Below, in pieces: positions 45,182 through 53,781 of a stretch of DNA of 64,000 bases (its first letter is position 1; each line of letters begins with the position of its first letter). Source of the DNA: Luteibacter jiangsuensis (lineage in GTDB: Bacteria; Pseudomonadota; Gammaproteobacteria; Xanthomonadales; Rhodanobacteraceae); contig NZ_JAUSSK010000003.1 of NCBI RefSeq assembly GCF_030812295.1, forward strand, positions 62,001-126,000, in the 5' to 3' direction. The notes under the pieces are model-generated. The model saw nothing but the letters and a program-made list of their open reading frames with translations. It was not told where the DNA came from and ran no database searches. The translations under genes were made by a program, and so were the position numbers.

Positions 45182-45811
45182 ATGTTTTCTCTCCAGACGA
45201 TCTTCGGTAAGGGCGACAAGTTCTATGGGCTGCTCGAGGCCAGCGCCGAGGCCGCGCGTGAAAGCGCGCGGGCCATGCACGAGCTGGTGACCCAGACCGA
45301 CCGTACCCCGGTGATGGCCGCCTTCAGCACGGCACGTGCCCGCGAGAAGGCCTTGCACGGGCAGATCGGCGAGGAACTGGTGAACACCTTCGTCACCGCC
45401 CTGGATCGCGAGGACATCGAGGCCCTGAACTCGGCGCTGTACAAGATACCCAAGACCATCGAGAAATTCGCCGAGCGCTACGTGATCGTCGCCGAGCGCC
45501 TGCAGGGCATCGATTTCAGCCAGCGCGCGGCGCTGCTCGAACGCTCGGCCGACGTCGTGGTGGCGATGATCGGACAACTCCGCCACGGCCTGAAGATCGA
45601 CCCGGTGAAGAAGCTGCGCGACCAGCTCCAGGCGTTGGAGTCCGAGGCCGACCGGTTGCTGCTCGACCCGTACCGCACCCTTTACGCCGAAGCCTCCGAT
45701 CCGCTCCGGGCCATCCTCGCCAAGGACCTCTTCGAACTGGTCGAGAAGGCCGTGGACAAGTGCCGGGACGTCGGCAACGTCGTCTATTCGATCGTGCTCA
45801 AGAACTCCTGA
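45182..45811 (+). CDS. DUF47/PhoU-like Pit accessory protein
   Basis: 209-residue helical protein of the DUF47 family, distantly related to PhoU. Opening FSLQTIFGKGDKFYGLLEA and a helical RAREKALHGQIGEEL region are typical. These proteins are nearly always encoded just before a Pit phosphate transporter, as here (13 bp gap), and are thought to regulate it. ATG at 45182; an in-frame upstream start at 45092 has no support. Confidence 0.92.
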   Translation: MFSLQTIFGKGDKFYGLLEASAEAARESARAMHELVTQTDRTPVMAAFSTARAREKALHGQIGEELVNTFVTALDREDIEALNSALYKIPKTIEKFAERYVIVAERLQGIDFSQRAALLERSADVVVAMIGQLRHGLKIDPVKKLRDQLQALESEADRLLLDPYRTLYAEASDPLRAILAKDLFELVEKAVDKCRDVGNVVYSIVLKNS

Positions 45812-45824
45812 CGGCGGGCGCCCC

Positions 45825-46949
45825 ATGAGCATGGTTATCGCGGTCGTCCTGATCGCCCTCGCGTTCACCTACATCAATGGCTTCCACGACACGGCGAATT
45901 CCATCGCCACCGTGGTCGCGACCAAGGTACTCACGCCGGGCCAGGCGGTCCTGCTGGCCGCCGTCACCAACCTGGCGGGCGCCCTCTGGGGCACGGCCGT
46001 GGCGGCGACGATCGCCTCTGGCCTGATCGACACGGGCGTGGTCGAGGTCGGCTCGCACCTGCTGATCAGCGCACTGCTCGGCGCCACCATCTGGAACCTG
46101 ATCACCTGGTGGCTGGGCCTGCCTTCCAGTTCCAGCCATGCACTGGTCGGCGGCCTGTGCGGCGCGGCGCTGGCGGCCGCGGGCGACAACTTCCATTCGA
46201 TCATCTGGTGGCAAGGCGGCGCGCACTGGTGGCTCGGCAAGGGGGTGGTGCCCAAGGTCATCGTGCCGATGATCGTCTCGCCCTTCCTCGGCTTCGTGAT
46301 CGGATTCGCCATCATGGGTGGCCTCTACGCGTTGCTGGGTTTCTTCTCCAGCCGCAAGGGCCCGTTGCGCCGCTTCGGCCGCACGCCGTTCGTGAACAGC
46401 TTCTTCGGCAAGGCGCAGATCGTCTCGGCCAGTGCCATGGGCCTGTCCCATGGCATGAACGACGCGCAGAAGAGCATGGGCATCATCGCCCTGGCCCTGG
46501 CCGGCGCGACGGCGGCCGGCCAGTTCGACCACCTGCCCGCGTTCCTGCATTTCCTGCGCATCCCGCACGACCCCGCGGCGGCTGGCGGCTTCCCGATCCC
46601 GATCTGGGTGAAGGTGGTCTGCGCGTTGACCATGGCCGGGGGTACCGCCGGTGGCGGCTGGCGCATCATCAAGACGCTCGGTCACAAGATGGTGAAGCTG
46701 CATCCCATCAACGGCTTCGCCGCCGAAGGCAGTTCCGCGGCCGTGATCCTTACCGCTTCCATGCTGGGCGTGCCGGTGTCGACCACCCACAACGTTTCCG
46801 CGTCGATCATGGGCGTGGGCGCGGCCAAGCGTTTCAACGCCATCCGCTGGTCAGTGGTCGAGCGCATGGTCTGGGCATGGATCCTCACCCTGCCCATCAC
46901 GGCGGGGCTCGGCTACGGCCTGGTCAAGCTGGGCCGCCTGCTGTTCTGA
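45825..46949 (+). CDS. pit: Low-affinity inorganic phosphate transporter
   Basis: 374-residue Pit-family cation-phosphate symporter of the inner membrane. Duplicate signatures characteristic of the family: INGFHDTANSIATVV in the N-terminal half and GLSHGMNDAQKSMGIIAL in the second half, plus paired helices LPSSSSHALVGGL and VPVSTTHNVSASIMG. It forms an operon with the upstream DUF47 protein. Length is on the short side of the family. Confidence 0.95.
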   Translation: MSMVIAVVLIALAFTYINGFHDTANSIATVVATKVLTPGQAVLLAAVTNLAGALWGTAVAATIASGLIDTGVVEVGSHLLISALLGATIWNLITWWLGLPSSSSHALVGGLCGAALAAAGDNFHSIIWWQGGAHWWLGKGVVPKVIVPMIVSPFLGFVIGFAIMGGLYALLGFFSSRKGPLRRFGRTPFVNSFFGKAQIVSASAMGLSHGMNDAQKSMGIIALALAGATAAGQFDHLPAFLHFLRIPHDPAAAGGFPIPIWVKVVCALTMAGGTAGGGWRIIKTLGHKMVKLHPINGFAAEGSSAAVILTASMLGVPVSTTHNVSASIMGVGAAKRFNAIRWSVVERMVWAWILTLPITAGLGYGLVKLGRLLF

Positions 46950-46952
46950 CTC

Positions 46953-47357
46953 CTACAGTGCGTCGGCCTCGCCGTTGACGACCTGCTCCAGCTGGTCGCC
47001 GATGGCGCCGAGCTCTTCGATCAGCCGGGCCAGTTCGCGCTCATCCAGGTAGTCGTATGGGCGGTTCTCGCACAGGTGCAGGTAGGGCGAGCCATCGAGA
47101 TCGGCTTCGGCCAGGTATCCGGTGCGCTGCTCCCAATTGAAGCGCAGGCAGCGCCGCGCATCCACGCCGGCCAGGGGGCCGATCGGCGTCGACAGGCGCA
47201 GGAAGCGCTGGCCTTCGGCGTCTTCGAGTTCGGCCAGGTAGATGCCCTGGTGCCGCCCGTCCGGCAACTCGAGGTCGAAGCTGATGATGTAGGGCTCGTT
47301 CTGGCGGAGCTTGTGAATGCCGCCCAGATGGGAGCGAATCGCTTCGAAATGCCGCAT
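46953..47357 (-). CDS. Hypothetical protein, conserved-looking alpha/beta
   Basis: 134 residues, not recognised. Acidic, no signal or membrane segment. Predicted order is helix, several beta strands (PYIISFDLELPDG, GIYLAELEDA, FLRLSTPIGPL, RTGYLAEADLDG), then a C-terminal helix (ARLIEELGAIGDQLEQVV). This outline resembles YbjN and type III secretion chaperone folds, but I claim no homology. ATG at 47357 has CAGGTAG upstream. It converges with pit by 3 bp and is divergent from the alkyltransferase-like gene, with 60 bp between. Confidence 0.7.
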   Translation of the reverse strand: MRHFEAIRSHLGGIHKLRQNEPYIISFDLELPDGRHQGIYLAELEDAEGQRFLRLSTPIGPLAGVDARRCLRFNWEQRTGYLAEADLDGSPYLHLCENRPYDYLDERELARLIEELGAIGDQLEQVVNGEADAL

Positions 47358-47417
47358 GGCTACCTGCTGGTCCGTCGTCGGGGGATTCCGATGGTACGCT
47401 CAACGGAGGCCCCGGAC

Positions 47418-47792
47418 ATGCACGAAACAACCATGAACGATGTACTCGACGATGACGAGGCCCGCGCGCTGCGGGCGCAGCGGATCATCGATGCGGTCGC
47501 GGCCATTCCCCGTGGCCGGGTGGCCAGCTACAGCGCCATCGCGGCTCGTGCCGGGTATCCCGGCCGGGCCCGTCTGATCGGCCGGGTGCTCGGCGAGGCG
47601 CCCAATCGCCTCGACCTGCCATGGCATCGCGTGTTGCGTGCCGACGGCAAGATCGGCATTCCCGCCGGCACGCGGGGTTATCGCGAACAGTGCCGGCGGT
47701 TGAAGGACGAGGGGGTGGTCGTGAAGGACGGGCGCGTGCCCATGAGCGCCTTCGGCCTGGATCATGACCTCGATCGTGCCATCTGGGGATGA
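47418..47792 (+). CDS. Alkyltransferase-like protein (ATL)
   Basis: 124-residue relative of O6-alkylguanine-DNA alkyltransferases in which the active-site PCHR reads PWHR: Trp69 replaces the acceptor cysteine. ATL proteins cannot remove the alkyl group but bind and flip O6-alkylguanine and recruit nucleotide excision repair. The HTH RVASYSAIAARAGYPGRARLIGRVL and the downstream RADGKIGIPAG are intact. ATG at 47418 follows GGAGG at good spacing; in-frame starts further upstream lack a ribosome-binding site. Only the single small domain is present. Confidence 0.92.
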   Translation: MHETTMNDVLDDDEARALRAQRIIDAVAAIPRGRVASYSAIAARAGYPGRARLIGRVLGEAPNRLDLPWHRVLRADGKIGIPAGTRGYREQCRRLKDEGVVVKDGRVPMSAFGLDHDLDRAIWG

Positions 47793-47805
47793 CCCGTCCG
47801 CGGAG

Positions 47806-48096
47806 TCAACGGTAGGTGACCTCGACCAGGCGCCATGACCGTGACGGATCGCGGTGCAGGGCGTAGTCGAACAACGACAGCCTGGCGTCGGCTTGTGTCA
47901 GGGGCGTATCGAGCAAGCGGATGATGGCATCGCCTCGGCGACCCGCCGGACAATCGAGCTTGCCTTCGCCTACCGGGCAGGATGGTTCGACAATGACGCC
48001 ATGGAAGCCGATGCGGCCTCCCCCGGCGAATGTGGGCAAGGCGCCGACAAGCAAGGCGCCTGCAAGCAGGCTTGCGGGAACGAGCGCTTTTTTCAT
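47806..48096 (-). CDS. Small exported protein with pilin-like N terminus
   Basis: 96 residues. Signal peptide MKKALVPASLLAGALLVGA (cleavage after PTFA, about 24). The mature N terminus GGGRIGFHGVIVEPSC resembles the donor-strand and first strand of chaperone-usher pilins, with Cys40 and Cys49 able to form a disulfide. But the protein is far shorter than a pilin domain (about 150) and no chaperone or usher gene is nearby. It may be a pilin remnant or a distinct minimal family. AGAGGGGGGA precedes the ATG at 48096; a longer frame to 48189 exists but has no signal. Converges with the ATL gene by 13 bp. Confidence 0.7.
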   Translation of the reverse strand: MKKALVPASLLAGALLVGALPTFAGGGRIGFHGVIVEPSCPVGEGKLDCPAGRRGDAIIRLLDTPLTQADARLSLFDYALHRDPSRSWRLVEVTYR

Positions 48097-48276
48097 GACA
48101 TCCCCCCTCTTGAGGACGTGAAACGCTGTGGAGTCGCGGGGCGGCATGCCCGGGTCCATTACCTGCCGATACGCAAGGAAAGAAAACAACCTTTCGTCTC
48201 AAATCGGTGTAGGCCTACATCCCGTTCAGCTGCCGTCTTGTGCCGGCATGTCGCGCCGGTTTGTTAGCATGGACGG

Positions 48277-50091
48277 ATGCAGTCCCAGGCTCTCGATCTT
48301 CTCCATTCCGTATTCGGCTACCCCGGATTCCGCGGTCAACAACAAGCCATCGTCGATGAGGTCGCCGGTGGGGGCGATGCGCTGGTGCTCATGCCGACGG
48401 GCGGCGGCAAGTCGCTTTGCTTCCAGATTCCGGCCCTCATGCGTCACGGGACGGGCATCGTCGTCTCGCCGCTGATCGCCCTGATGCAGGACCAGGTCGA
48501 CGCCCTGACCGAAGCGGGCGTGAAGGCGCGATACCTCAATTCCAGCCTCGACGCGGCGACCCAGCGCGAGGTCGAGGACCTGCTCCTGGCCGGCGAACTC
48601 GACATGCTCTACGTGGCCCCCGAACGCCTGCTCACGGGGCGTTTCCTCGGCCTGCTCGAGCGCATTCCCGTCGCGCTGTTCGCCATCGACGAAGCCCATT
48701 GCGTCTCGCAGTGGGGACACGATTTCCGGCCCGAGTACCGTGGGCTCGCGATCCTCCACGAGCGATTCCCCGACGTGCCGCGCATCGCGCTCACGGCGAC
48801 CGCCGACGAGCGTACCCGCGAGGAAATCGTCGAACGGCTGGGACTGCACGAGGCGCGTCGCTTCGTTTCGAGTTTCGACCGTCCGAACATCCGCTATCGC
48901 GTGGCCCCGCGCCAGAACGCGCGGCGGCAACTGCTCGATTTCCTCGACGGGCATCGCGGCGAGGCGGGCATCGTCTATTGCCTGAGCCGGCGCAAGGTGG
49001 ACGAAACCGCCGCGTGGCTGATGGAGGCTGGCATCGAGTCCTTGGCGTACCACGCCGGTCTCGATACGGAGACACGAACCCGGCACCAGCAGCGCTTCCT
49101 TCGCGAGGAAGGCGTGGTGATGGTCGCCACCGTCGCCTTCGGCATGGGGATCGACAAGCCCGACGTGCGCTTCGTGGCACACCTCGACCTGCCGCGCAGC
49201 ATGGAGGGCTACTACCAGGAAACCGGCCGCGCCGGCCGCGACGGCCTCCCCGCCGAAGCCTGGATGGTCTACGGCCTGGGCGACGTCGTCACCATGAGCC
49301 AGATGATCTCGCAATCGGAAGCGGGCGACGACCGCAAGCGCATCGAGCGCCTGAAGCTCGACTCATTGCTCGGCTATGCGGAGGCGACGCGCTGCCGTCG
49401 ACAGCTGTTGCTGGAAGCGTTCGCCGAAACCTATCCCGAGCCCTGCGGCAACTGCGACAACTGCCTGGTGCCGCCGAAGACGTGGGATGCCACGCTGGCG
49501 GCGCAGAAAGCCATGTCCTGCATCTATCGCAGTGGACAACGCTACGGCGCCGGACATCTCATCGATATCCTTCGCGGCGAAGCCGGCGAGCGCGTCCGCG
49601 AACTCGGCCACGACAAGCTCACCGTGTTCGGCGTCGGCGCCGACATGGATGCCACGCAATGGCGTTCGGTGTTCCGCCAGTTGCTCGCGGCCGGATGGAT
49701 CGAGGCGGATCCCGAGGGCTTCGGCACCTTGCGCCTGTCGTCCACCAGTGGCCCGGTGCTGAAGGGTGAGCGCCGGGTGTGGCTGCGCGAGGACGCACGG
49801 CCGGCGAAGGGACGCCGCGGTAAGCGGTCGCCGGCCACCGTGCCGGGTGGTTCGCTCGGCATCGAGGAAATCGAACAGCCGTTATGGGAAGAACTGCGTC
49901 GCGTACGCGCCGAACTGGCCAGGCAGCACGGTGTTCCGGCCTACGTGATCTTCCATGACGCCACGTTGCTGGCCATGCTTCGCGCGTTGCCGGGAAACGA
50001 AGAGGAACTGGCCTCGATCAGCGGCGTGGGCGAGAACAAGCTCAAACGCTATGGCAAGGATTTCCTCGCGGTGCTTACGGCGGCAGGCTGA
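48277..50091 (+). CDS. recQ: ATP-dependent DNA helicase RecQ
   Basis: 604-residue 3'-5' superfamily 2 helicase that restarts stalled forks and processes recombination intermediates. Walker A is MPTGGGKS (39-46), the Walker B box is DEAH (in [16 protein letters not shown]), and the arginine-finger segment [10 protein letters not shown] is present. The RecQ-C zinc site is [10 protein letters not shown] followed by CGNCDNC. A winged-helix region and a C-terminal HRDC domain (about 520-600, [15 protein letters not shown]) complete the standard layout. Normal length. Confidence 0.97.
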   Translation: MQSQALDLLHSVFGYPGFRGQQQAIVDEVAGGGDALVLMPTGGGKSLCFQIPALMRHGTGIVVSPLIALMQDQVDALTEAGVKARYLNSSLDAATQREVEDLLLAGELDMLYVAPERLLTGRFLGLLERIPVALFAIDEAHCVSQWGHDFRPEYRGLAILHERFPDVPRIALTATADERTREEIVERLGLHEARRFVSSFDRPNIRYRVAPRQNARRQLLDFLDGHRGEAGIVYCLSRRKVDETAAWLMEAGIESLAYHAGLDTETRTRHQQRFLREEGVVMVATVAFGMGIDKPDVRFVAHLDLPRSMEGYYQETGRAGRDGLPAEAWMVYGLGDVVTMSQMISQSEAGDDRKRIERLKLDSLLGYAEATRCRRQLLLEAFAETYPEPCGNCDNCLVPPKTWDATLAAQKAMSCIYRSGQRYGAGHLIDILRGEAGERVRELGHDKLTVFGVGADMDATQWRSVFRQLLAAGWIEADPEGFGTLRLSSTSGPVLKGERRVWLREDARPAKGRRGKRSPATVPGGSLGIEEIEQPLWEELRRVRAELARQHGVPAYVIFHDATLLAMLRALPGNEEELASISGVGENKLKRYGKDFLAVLTAAG

Positions 50092-50228
50092 CGGCTCCCA
50101 CCGGGCGGCTCCACGGAAGTTGCACGGTCTCGCAGATGGCAGTGGGTTGAGACAAGTCTCATGCATGTGGTGCTTGCGTGGGTCCGCGCTTGCCCCCATT
50201 GCTTTCGGGACGACTCAGGGAAGCCGCC

Positions 50229-51884
50229 ATGCACGACGCCACGCCGCTTATCGCCACCATTGTCGGTGGCCTCGTTCTCGCCTTCATCTTCGGCGCGATC
50301 GCCCACCGGCTGAGGTTGCCTGTCCTGGCCGGCTACCTCGTCGCCGGCGTGGTCGCCGGTCCGTTCACGCCGGGCTGGGTCGCCGATGCGCACATCGCCC
50401 AGGAACTCGCGGACCTCGGCGTCATCTTGCTCATGTTCGGCGTGGGCCTGCACTTTTCCCTGAAAGACCTCCTCTCGGTCAAGGCCATCTCCGTTCCCGG
50501 GGCCGCGGTGCAGATGGCTGTCGCCACCGGCCTGGGCATGCTGCTGGGCTGGCTGCTCGACTGGCCGCTCGCGCAAGGCTTTGTGTTCGGTCTCGCCCTC
50601 TCGGTGGCCAGTACAGTGGTCCTGCTCCGCGCGATGGAGGAGCGCCGCCTGCTCGACAGCGACCGAGGTCGCATCGCGGTGGGATGGCTGATCGTCGAGG
50701 ACCTGGCGATGGTGCTGGCCCTGGTGCTGCTTCCGGCGATCGGCGGCTTCCTCGGTACGGAGAAGGGCGGTTCGTCAGCGACCATGGGTGCCCTGCTGGA
50801 GACGGTGGCCTGGACCGTCGGCAAGGTCGTCGTGTTCGTCGCGCTGATGCTTATCGTCGGCAAGCGCGCCATTCCGTGGACGCTCCAGGCGATCTCGGCC
50901 AGCGGCTCGCGTGAACTGTTCCGCCTCGCCGTGCTCGCCATCGCGCTGGGCATCGCGTTCGGGGCGGCCCATCTGTTCGACGTTTCGTTCGAACTCGGTG
51001 CCTTCTTTGCCGGCATGATGATGGGCGAGTCGAAATTGTCCCAACGCGCCGCGGAGGAAACACTGCCGCTGCGCGATGCCTTCGCCGTGTTGTTCTTCGT
51101 ATCGATCGGCATGTTGTTCAACCCGGGCATCCTGCTCGAACACCCGTGGATCGTGCTGGCGGCCTGCCTCATCATCATCGTGGGCAAATCGGTGGCCGCC
51201 TTCGCCATCGTGCGCGCCTTCGGCCGGCCCGCGAAGACGGCGCTCACCATCGCCACCAGCCTTGCGCAAATCGGCGAGTTTTCCTTCATCCTCGCCGGCC
51301 TCGGTGTTTCGCAGGGCCTGTTGAGCGAACAGGCGCGCGATGTGCTGCTCGCCGCGGCGATCGTCTCCATCCTGGTCAACCCGCTGCTTTTCGCGGCGCT
51401 CGACCGCTGGATCGCGAGGCACGATTCCGATGCGCCGGAGGATCATCCCGACGCCATCGCCGGGCATACGGTGCTGGTCGGTTATGGCCGCGTCGGGCGC
51501 CGCGTATTCGACGAGCTGCACGCCGTCGGGGCGCGCACGCTGGTGATCGAATCCGATGAGGATGCGGTCCGCGAACTACGCCGCAAGGACATCGCCGAGA
51601 TCGTGATCGGCAACGCCGCGGCCGCGCCGGTGCTGGCGGAGGCGAACCTCGCGGGTGCCAGGGCGCTGATCGTCGCCGTGCCCGATCCTTTCGAAGGCGG
51701 GCAGATCGTTCGCGCCGCGCGTGCCCTGCGCCCGGATCTTCCCATCGTGGCGCGCGCGCACTCGGTGGAATGCGTCGCCCATCTCGACGGCCTGGGCGCG
51801 AGCGACGTGATCTACGGTGAGCAGGAACTTGCGCACAGCATGTTCGAGGCGGCACAGCCACGGCGGGGCAGCCCCGCACATTGA
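50229..51884 (+). CDS. CPA2-family cation/proton antiporter (YbaL/KefB type) with TrkA-N domain
   Basis: 551-residue inner-membrane antiporter with about twelve helices (1-390), including the region HRLRLPVLAGYLVAGVVAGP and FGLALSVASTVVLLRAMEE typical of the glutathione-regulated KefB/KefC and YbaL family. The C-terminal cytoplasmic TrkA-N (RCK) NAD-binding domain opens with HTVLVGYGRVGRRVFDEL (about 417-434). Length matches YbaL (558). The ATG at 50229 follows AGGGA; an upstream in-frame start at 50178 is unlikely. It stands alone between recQ and the GH15 gene. Confidence 0.9.
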   Translation: MHDATPLIATIVGGLVLAFIFGAIAHRLRLPVLAGYLVAGVVAGPFTPGWVADAHIAQELADLGVILLMFGVGLHFSLKDLLSVKAISVPGAAVQMAVATGLGMLLGWLLDWPLAQGFVFGLALSVASTVVLLRAMEERRLLDSDRGRIAVGWLIVEDLAMVLALVLLPAIGGFLGTEKGGSSATMGALLETVAWTVGKVVVFVALMLIVGKRAIPWTLQAISASGSRELFRLAVLAIALGIAFGAAHLFDVSFELGAFFAGMMMGESKLSQRAAEETLPLRDAFAVLFFVSIGMLFNPGILLEHPWIVLAACLIIIVGKSVAAFAIVRAFGRPAKTALTIATSLAQIGEFSFILAGLGVSQGLLSEQARDVLLAAAIVSILVNPLLFAALDRWIARHDSDAPEDHPDAIAGHTVLVGYGRVGRRVFDELHAVGARTLVIESDEDAVRELRRKDIAEIVIGNAAAAPVLAEANLAGARALIVAVPDPFEGGQIVRAARALRPDLPIVARAHSVECVAHLDGLGASDVIYGEQELAHSMFEAAQPRRGSPAH

Positions 51885-51954
51885 TGCGGATACGCCGGCC
51901 TAACGGCCTGTTCGTTATGGTCGAAGGACTGGCGGTCGAGACGACGAGGACAGC

Positions 51955-53781
51955 ATGGCATCCCTGATCGAGGACTACGCGATGCTCGGCAACTGCCGAA
52001 GCGCCGCACTGGTGGCACGGAACGGTTCGATCGACTGGTTATGCCTGCCTCGCTTCGACTCCGCTTCCTGCTTCGCCGCCCTCGTCGGCGATGAAGACAA
52101 CGGAAGGTGGCGAATCGCCCCCGCCGATCCCGATGCCGCATGCACACGCCGCTACATCGACGGTAGCCTCGTGCTCGAGACGGAATGGCGCACGGCCACG
52201 GGACGGGCGAGGGTCATCGATTTCATGCCGTTCGCCGGCGACCAGGTGGGTGTCACGCGCATCGTCGAAGGCATCGAGGGCCGGGTGGATTTCGAAGCCG
52301 TCCTCACGATCCGCTTCGATTACGGCAATGCCGTGCCCTGGGTCAGCCGCGTGGACGAGACCACCCTCACCGCCGTCGCGGGACCGGACATGCTGGTCGT
52401 GCGCAGTCCGGTGGCCGTGGAGGGCGAGGGCATGCACAGCGTCGCCCGCTTCGTGGTGGGCAAGGGCGATTCCGTTCCCTTCATGATGGCCTGGGGTCCC
52501 TCGCACCTGCCGCCGCCCGCCGCACTCGATCCCCATGCCGAACTGCGCGATTCCCTCGCGTTCTGGGAGAAATGGTCGAATCGCTGCAACGACAGCGGTG
52601 AGTGGAGCGATATCGTCCGCCGTTCGCTGGTGGTGCTCAAGGGCCTGAGCTACCTGCCCACGGGCGGCATCATCGCGGCACCCACCACCTCGCTTCCCGA
52701 GCAATTGGGTGGCCAGCGCAACTGGGATTACCGTTATTGTTGGGCGCGCGACGCCACCTTCGTGCTTTCGGCCCTGGTCAACGCGGGGTATCACGACGAA
52801 GCCAGCGCGTGGCGCGACTGGGTGCGCCGGGCGGTCGCGGGATCCCCGGACCAGCTTCAGGTCCTCTATGGCGTGGCCGGCGAGCGCCGCCTGGAGGAAT
52901 ACGAGGTGCCCTGGCTCGCCGGCTACGAGGGAGCGAAGCCCGTACGCATCGGCAACGCCGCGTCCGCGCAGTTCCAGCTGGACATCTTCGGGGAGCTCGT
53001 CGGTGCCTTCGCCCATGCCATCCGCCATGGCGTCGCCCTGCAACCCGAGGCCGACGGCGTGCAGGCGGTGTTCCTGGAACATCTCGCCGGAATCTGGCGC
53101 CAGCCGGATGAGGGCATCTGGGAAATCCGCGGCGAGCCACGCCATTTCGTGCATTCGAAGGTGATGGCCTGGCTGGCGTTCCAGCGTGCCGCCGAACAGG
53201 ACCGGCACGGTCATGATCCGGGTTTCACCCGGCGCTGGCGCGCGATCGCGGACGAAATCAAGGCCGACATCCTGGCCAAGGGCGTCGACCCCGCGCGCGG
53301 CTGCTTCACCCAGTCGTACGGGTCGACCGAACTGGATGCCAGCCTGCTTCTGGTGACCCTCACCGACTTCCTGCCGCCGGACGATCCGCGCATCGTCGCC
53401 ACGGTACGGGCGATCGAGGAAGACCTGCTCGTCGACGGCTTCGTGCGCCGCTACGACACGCGCAGCGGCGTGGACGGCCTGCCCCCTGGAGAGGGTGAGT
53501 TCCTGCCATGCAGCTTCTGGTTGGTGGAGAACTACGTATTGCTCGGCCGCCTCGACGAAGCACGCGAATTGTTCAAGCGCCTCATCGGGCTCGCGAACGA
53601 CCTCGGCCTGCTCGCGGAGGAGTACGATCCACGGTCGAAACGGCAACTGGGCAATTTCCCACAAGCCTTTTCACACGTCGCGTTGGTTAATGCCGCTTTC
53701 AGCCTTGCGCATCGTTACAGCGCGACGGCGGATGTCCACGCCACCCCCGAAGCCCTCGATCCCCAAGGAGTCCGTGCATGA
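51955..53781 (+). CDS. Glycoside hydrolase family 15 enzyme (trehalase or glucoamylase type)
   Basis: 608-residue inverting alpha-glucosidase-like protein. The N-terminal super-beta-sandwich domain (about 1-235, starting [24 protein letters not shown]) precedes an (alpha/alpha)6 barrel with GH15 landmarks [18 protein letters not shown] (about 255) and [20 protein letters not shown] near the C-terminal end. No signal peptide, so cytoplasmic. Bacterial members of this layout include trehalase-type and 1,4-alpha-glucan-type enzymes; both would feed glucose to glucokinase. Its stop overlaps the zwf start (ATGA), which fits delivery of glucose into the pentose phosphate or Entner-Doudoroff pathway. 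Confidence 0.88.
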   Translation: MASLIEDYAMLGNCRSAALVARNGSIDWLCLPRFDSASCFAALVGDEDNGRWRIAPADPDAACTRRYIDGSLVLETEWRTATGRARVIDFMPFAGDQVGVTRIVEGIEGRVDFEAVLTIRFDYGNAVPWVSRVDETTLTAVAGPDMLVVRSPVAVEGEGMHSVARFVVGKGDSVPFMMAWGPSHLPPPAALDPHAELRDSLAFWEKWSNRCNDSGEWSDIVRRSLVVLKGLSYLPTGGIIAAPTTSLPEQLGGQRNWDYRYCWARDATFVLSALVNAGYHDEASAWRDWVRRAVAGSPDQLQVLYGVAGERRLEEYEVPWLAGYEGAKPVRIGNAASAQFQLDIFGELVGAFAHAIRHGVALQPEADGVQAVFLEHLAGIWRQPDEGIWEIRGEPRHFVHSKVMAWLAFQRAAEQDRHGHDPGFTRRWRAIADEIKADILAKGVDPARGCFTQSYGSTELDASLLLVTLTDFLPPDDPRIVATVRAIEEDLLVDGFVRRYDTRSGVDGLPPGEGEFLPCSFWLVENYVLLGRLDEARELFKRLIGLANDLGLLAEEYDPRSKRQLGNFPQAFSHVALVNAAFSLAHRYSATADVHATPEALDPQGVRA

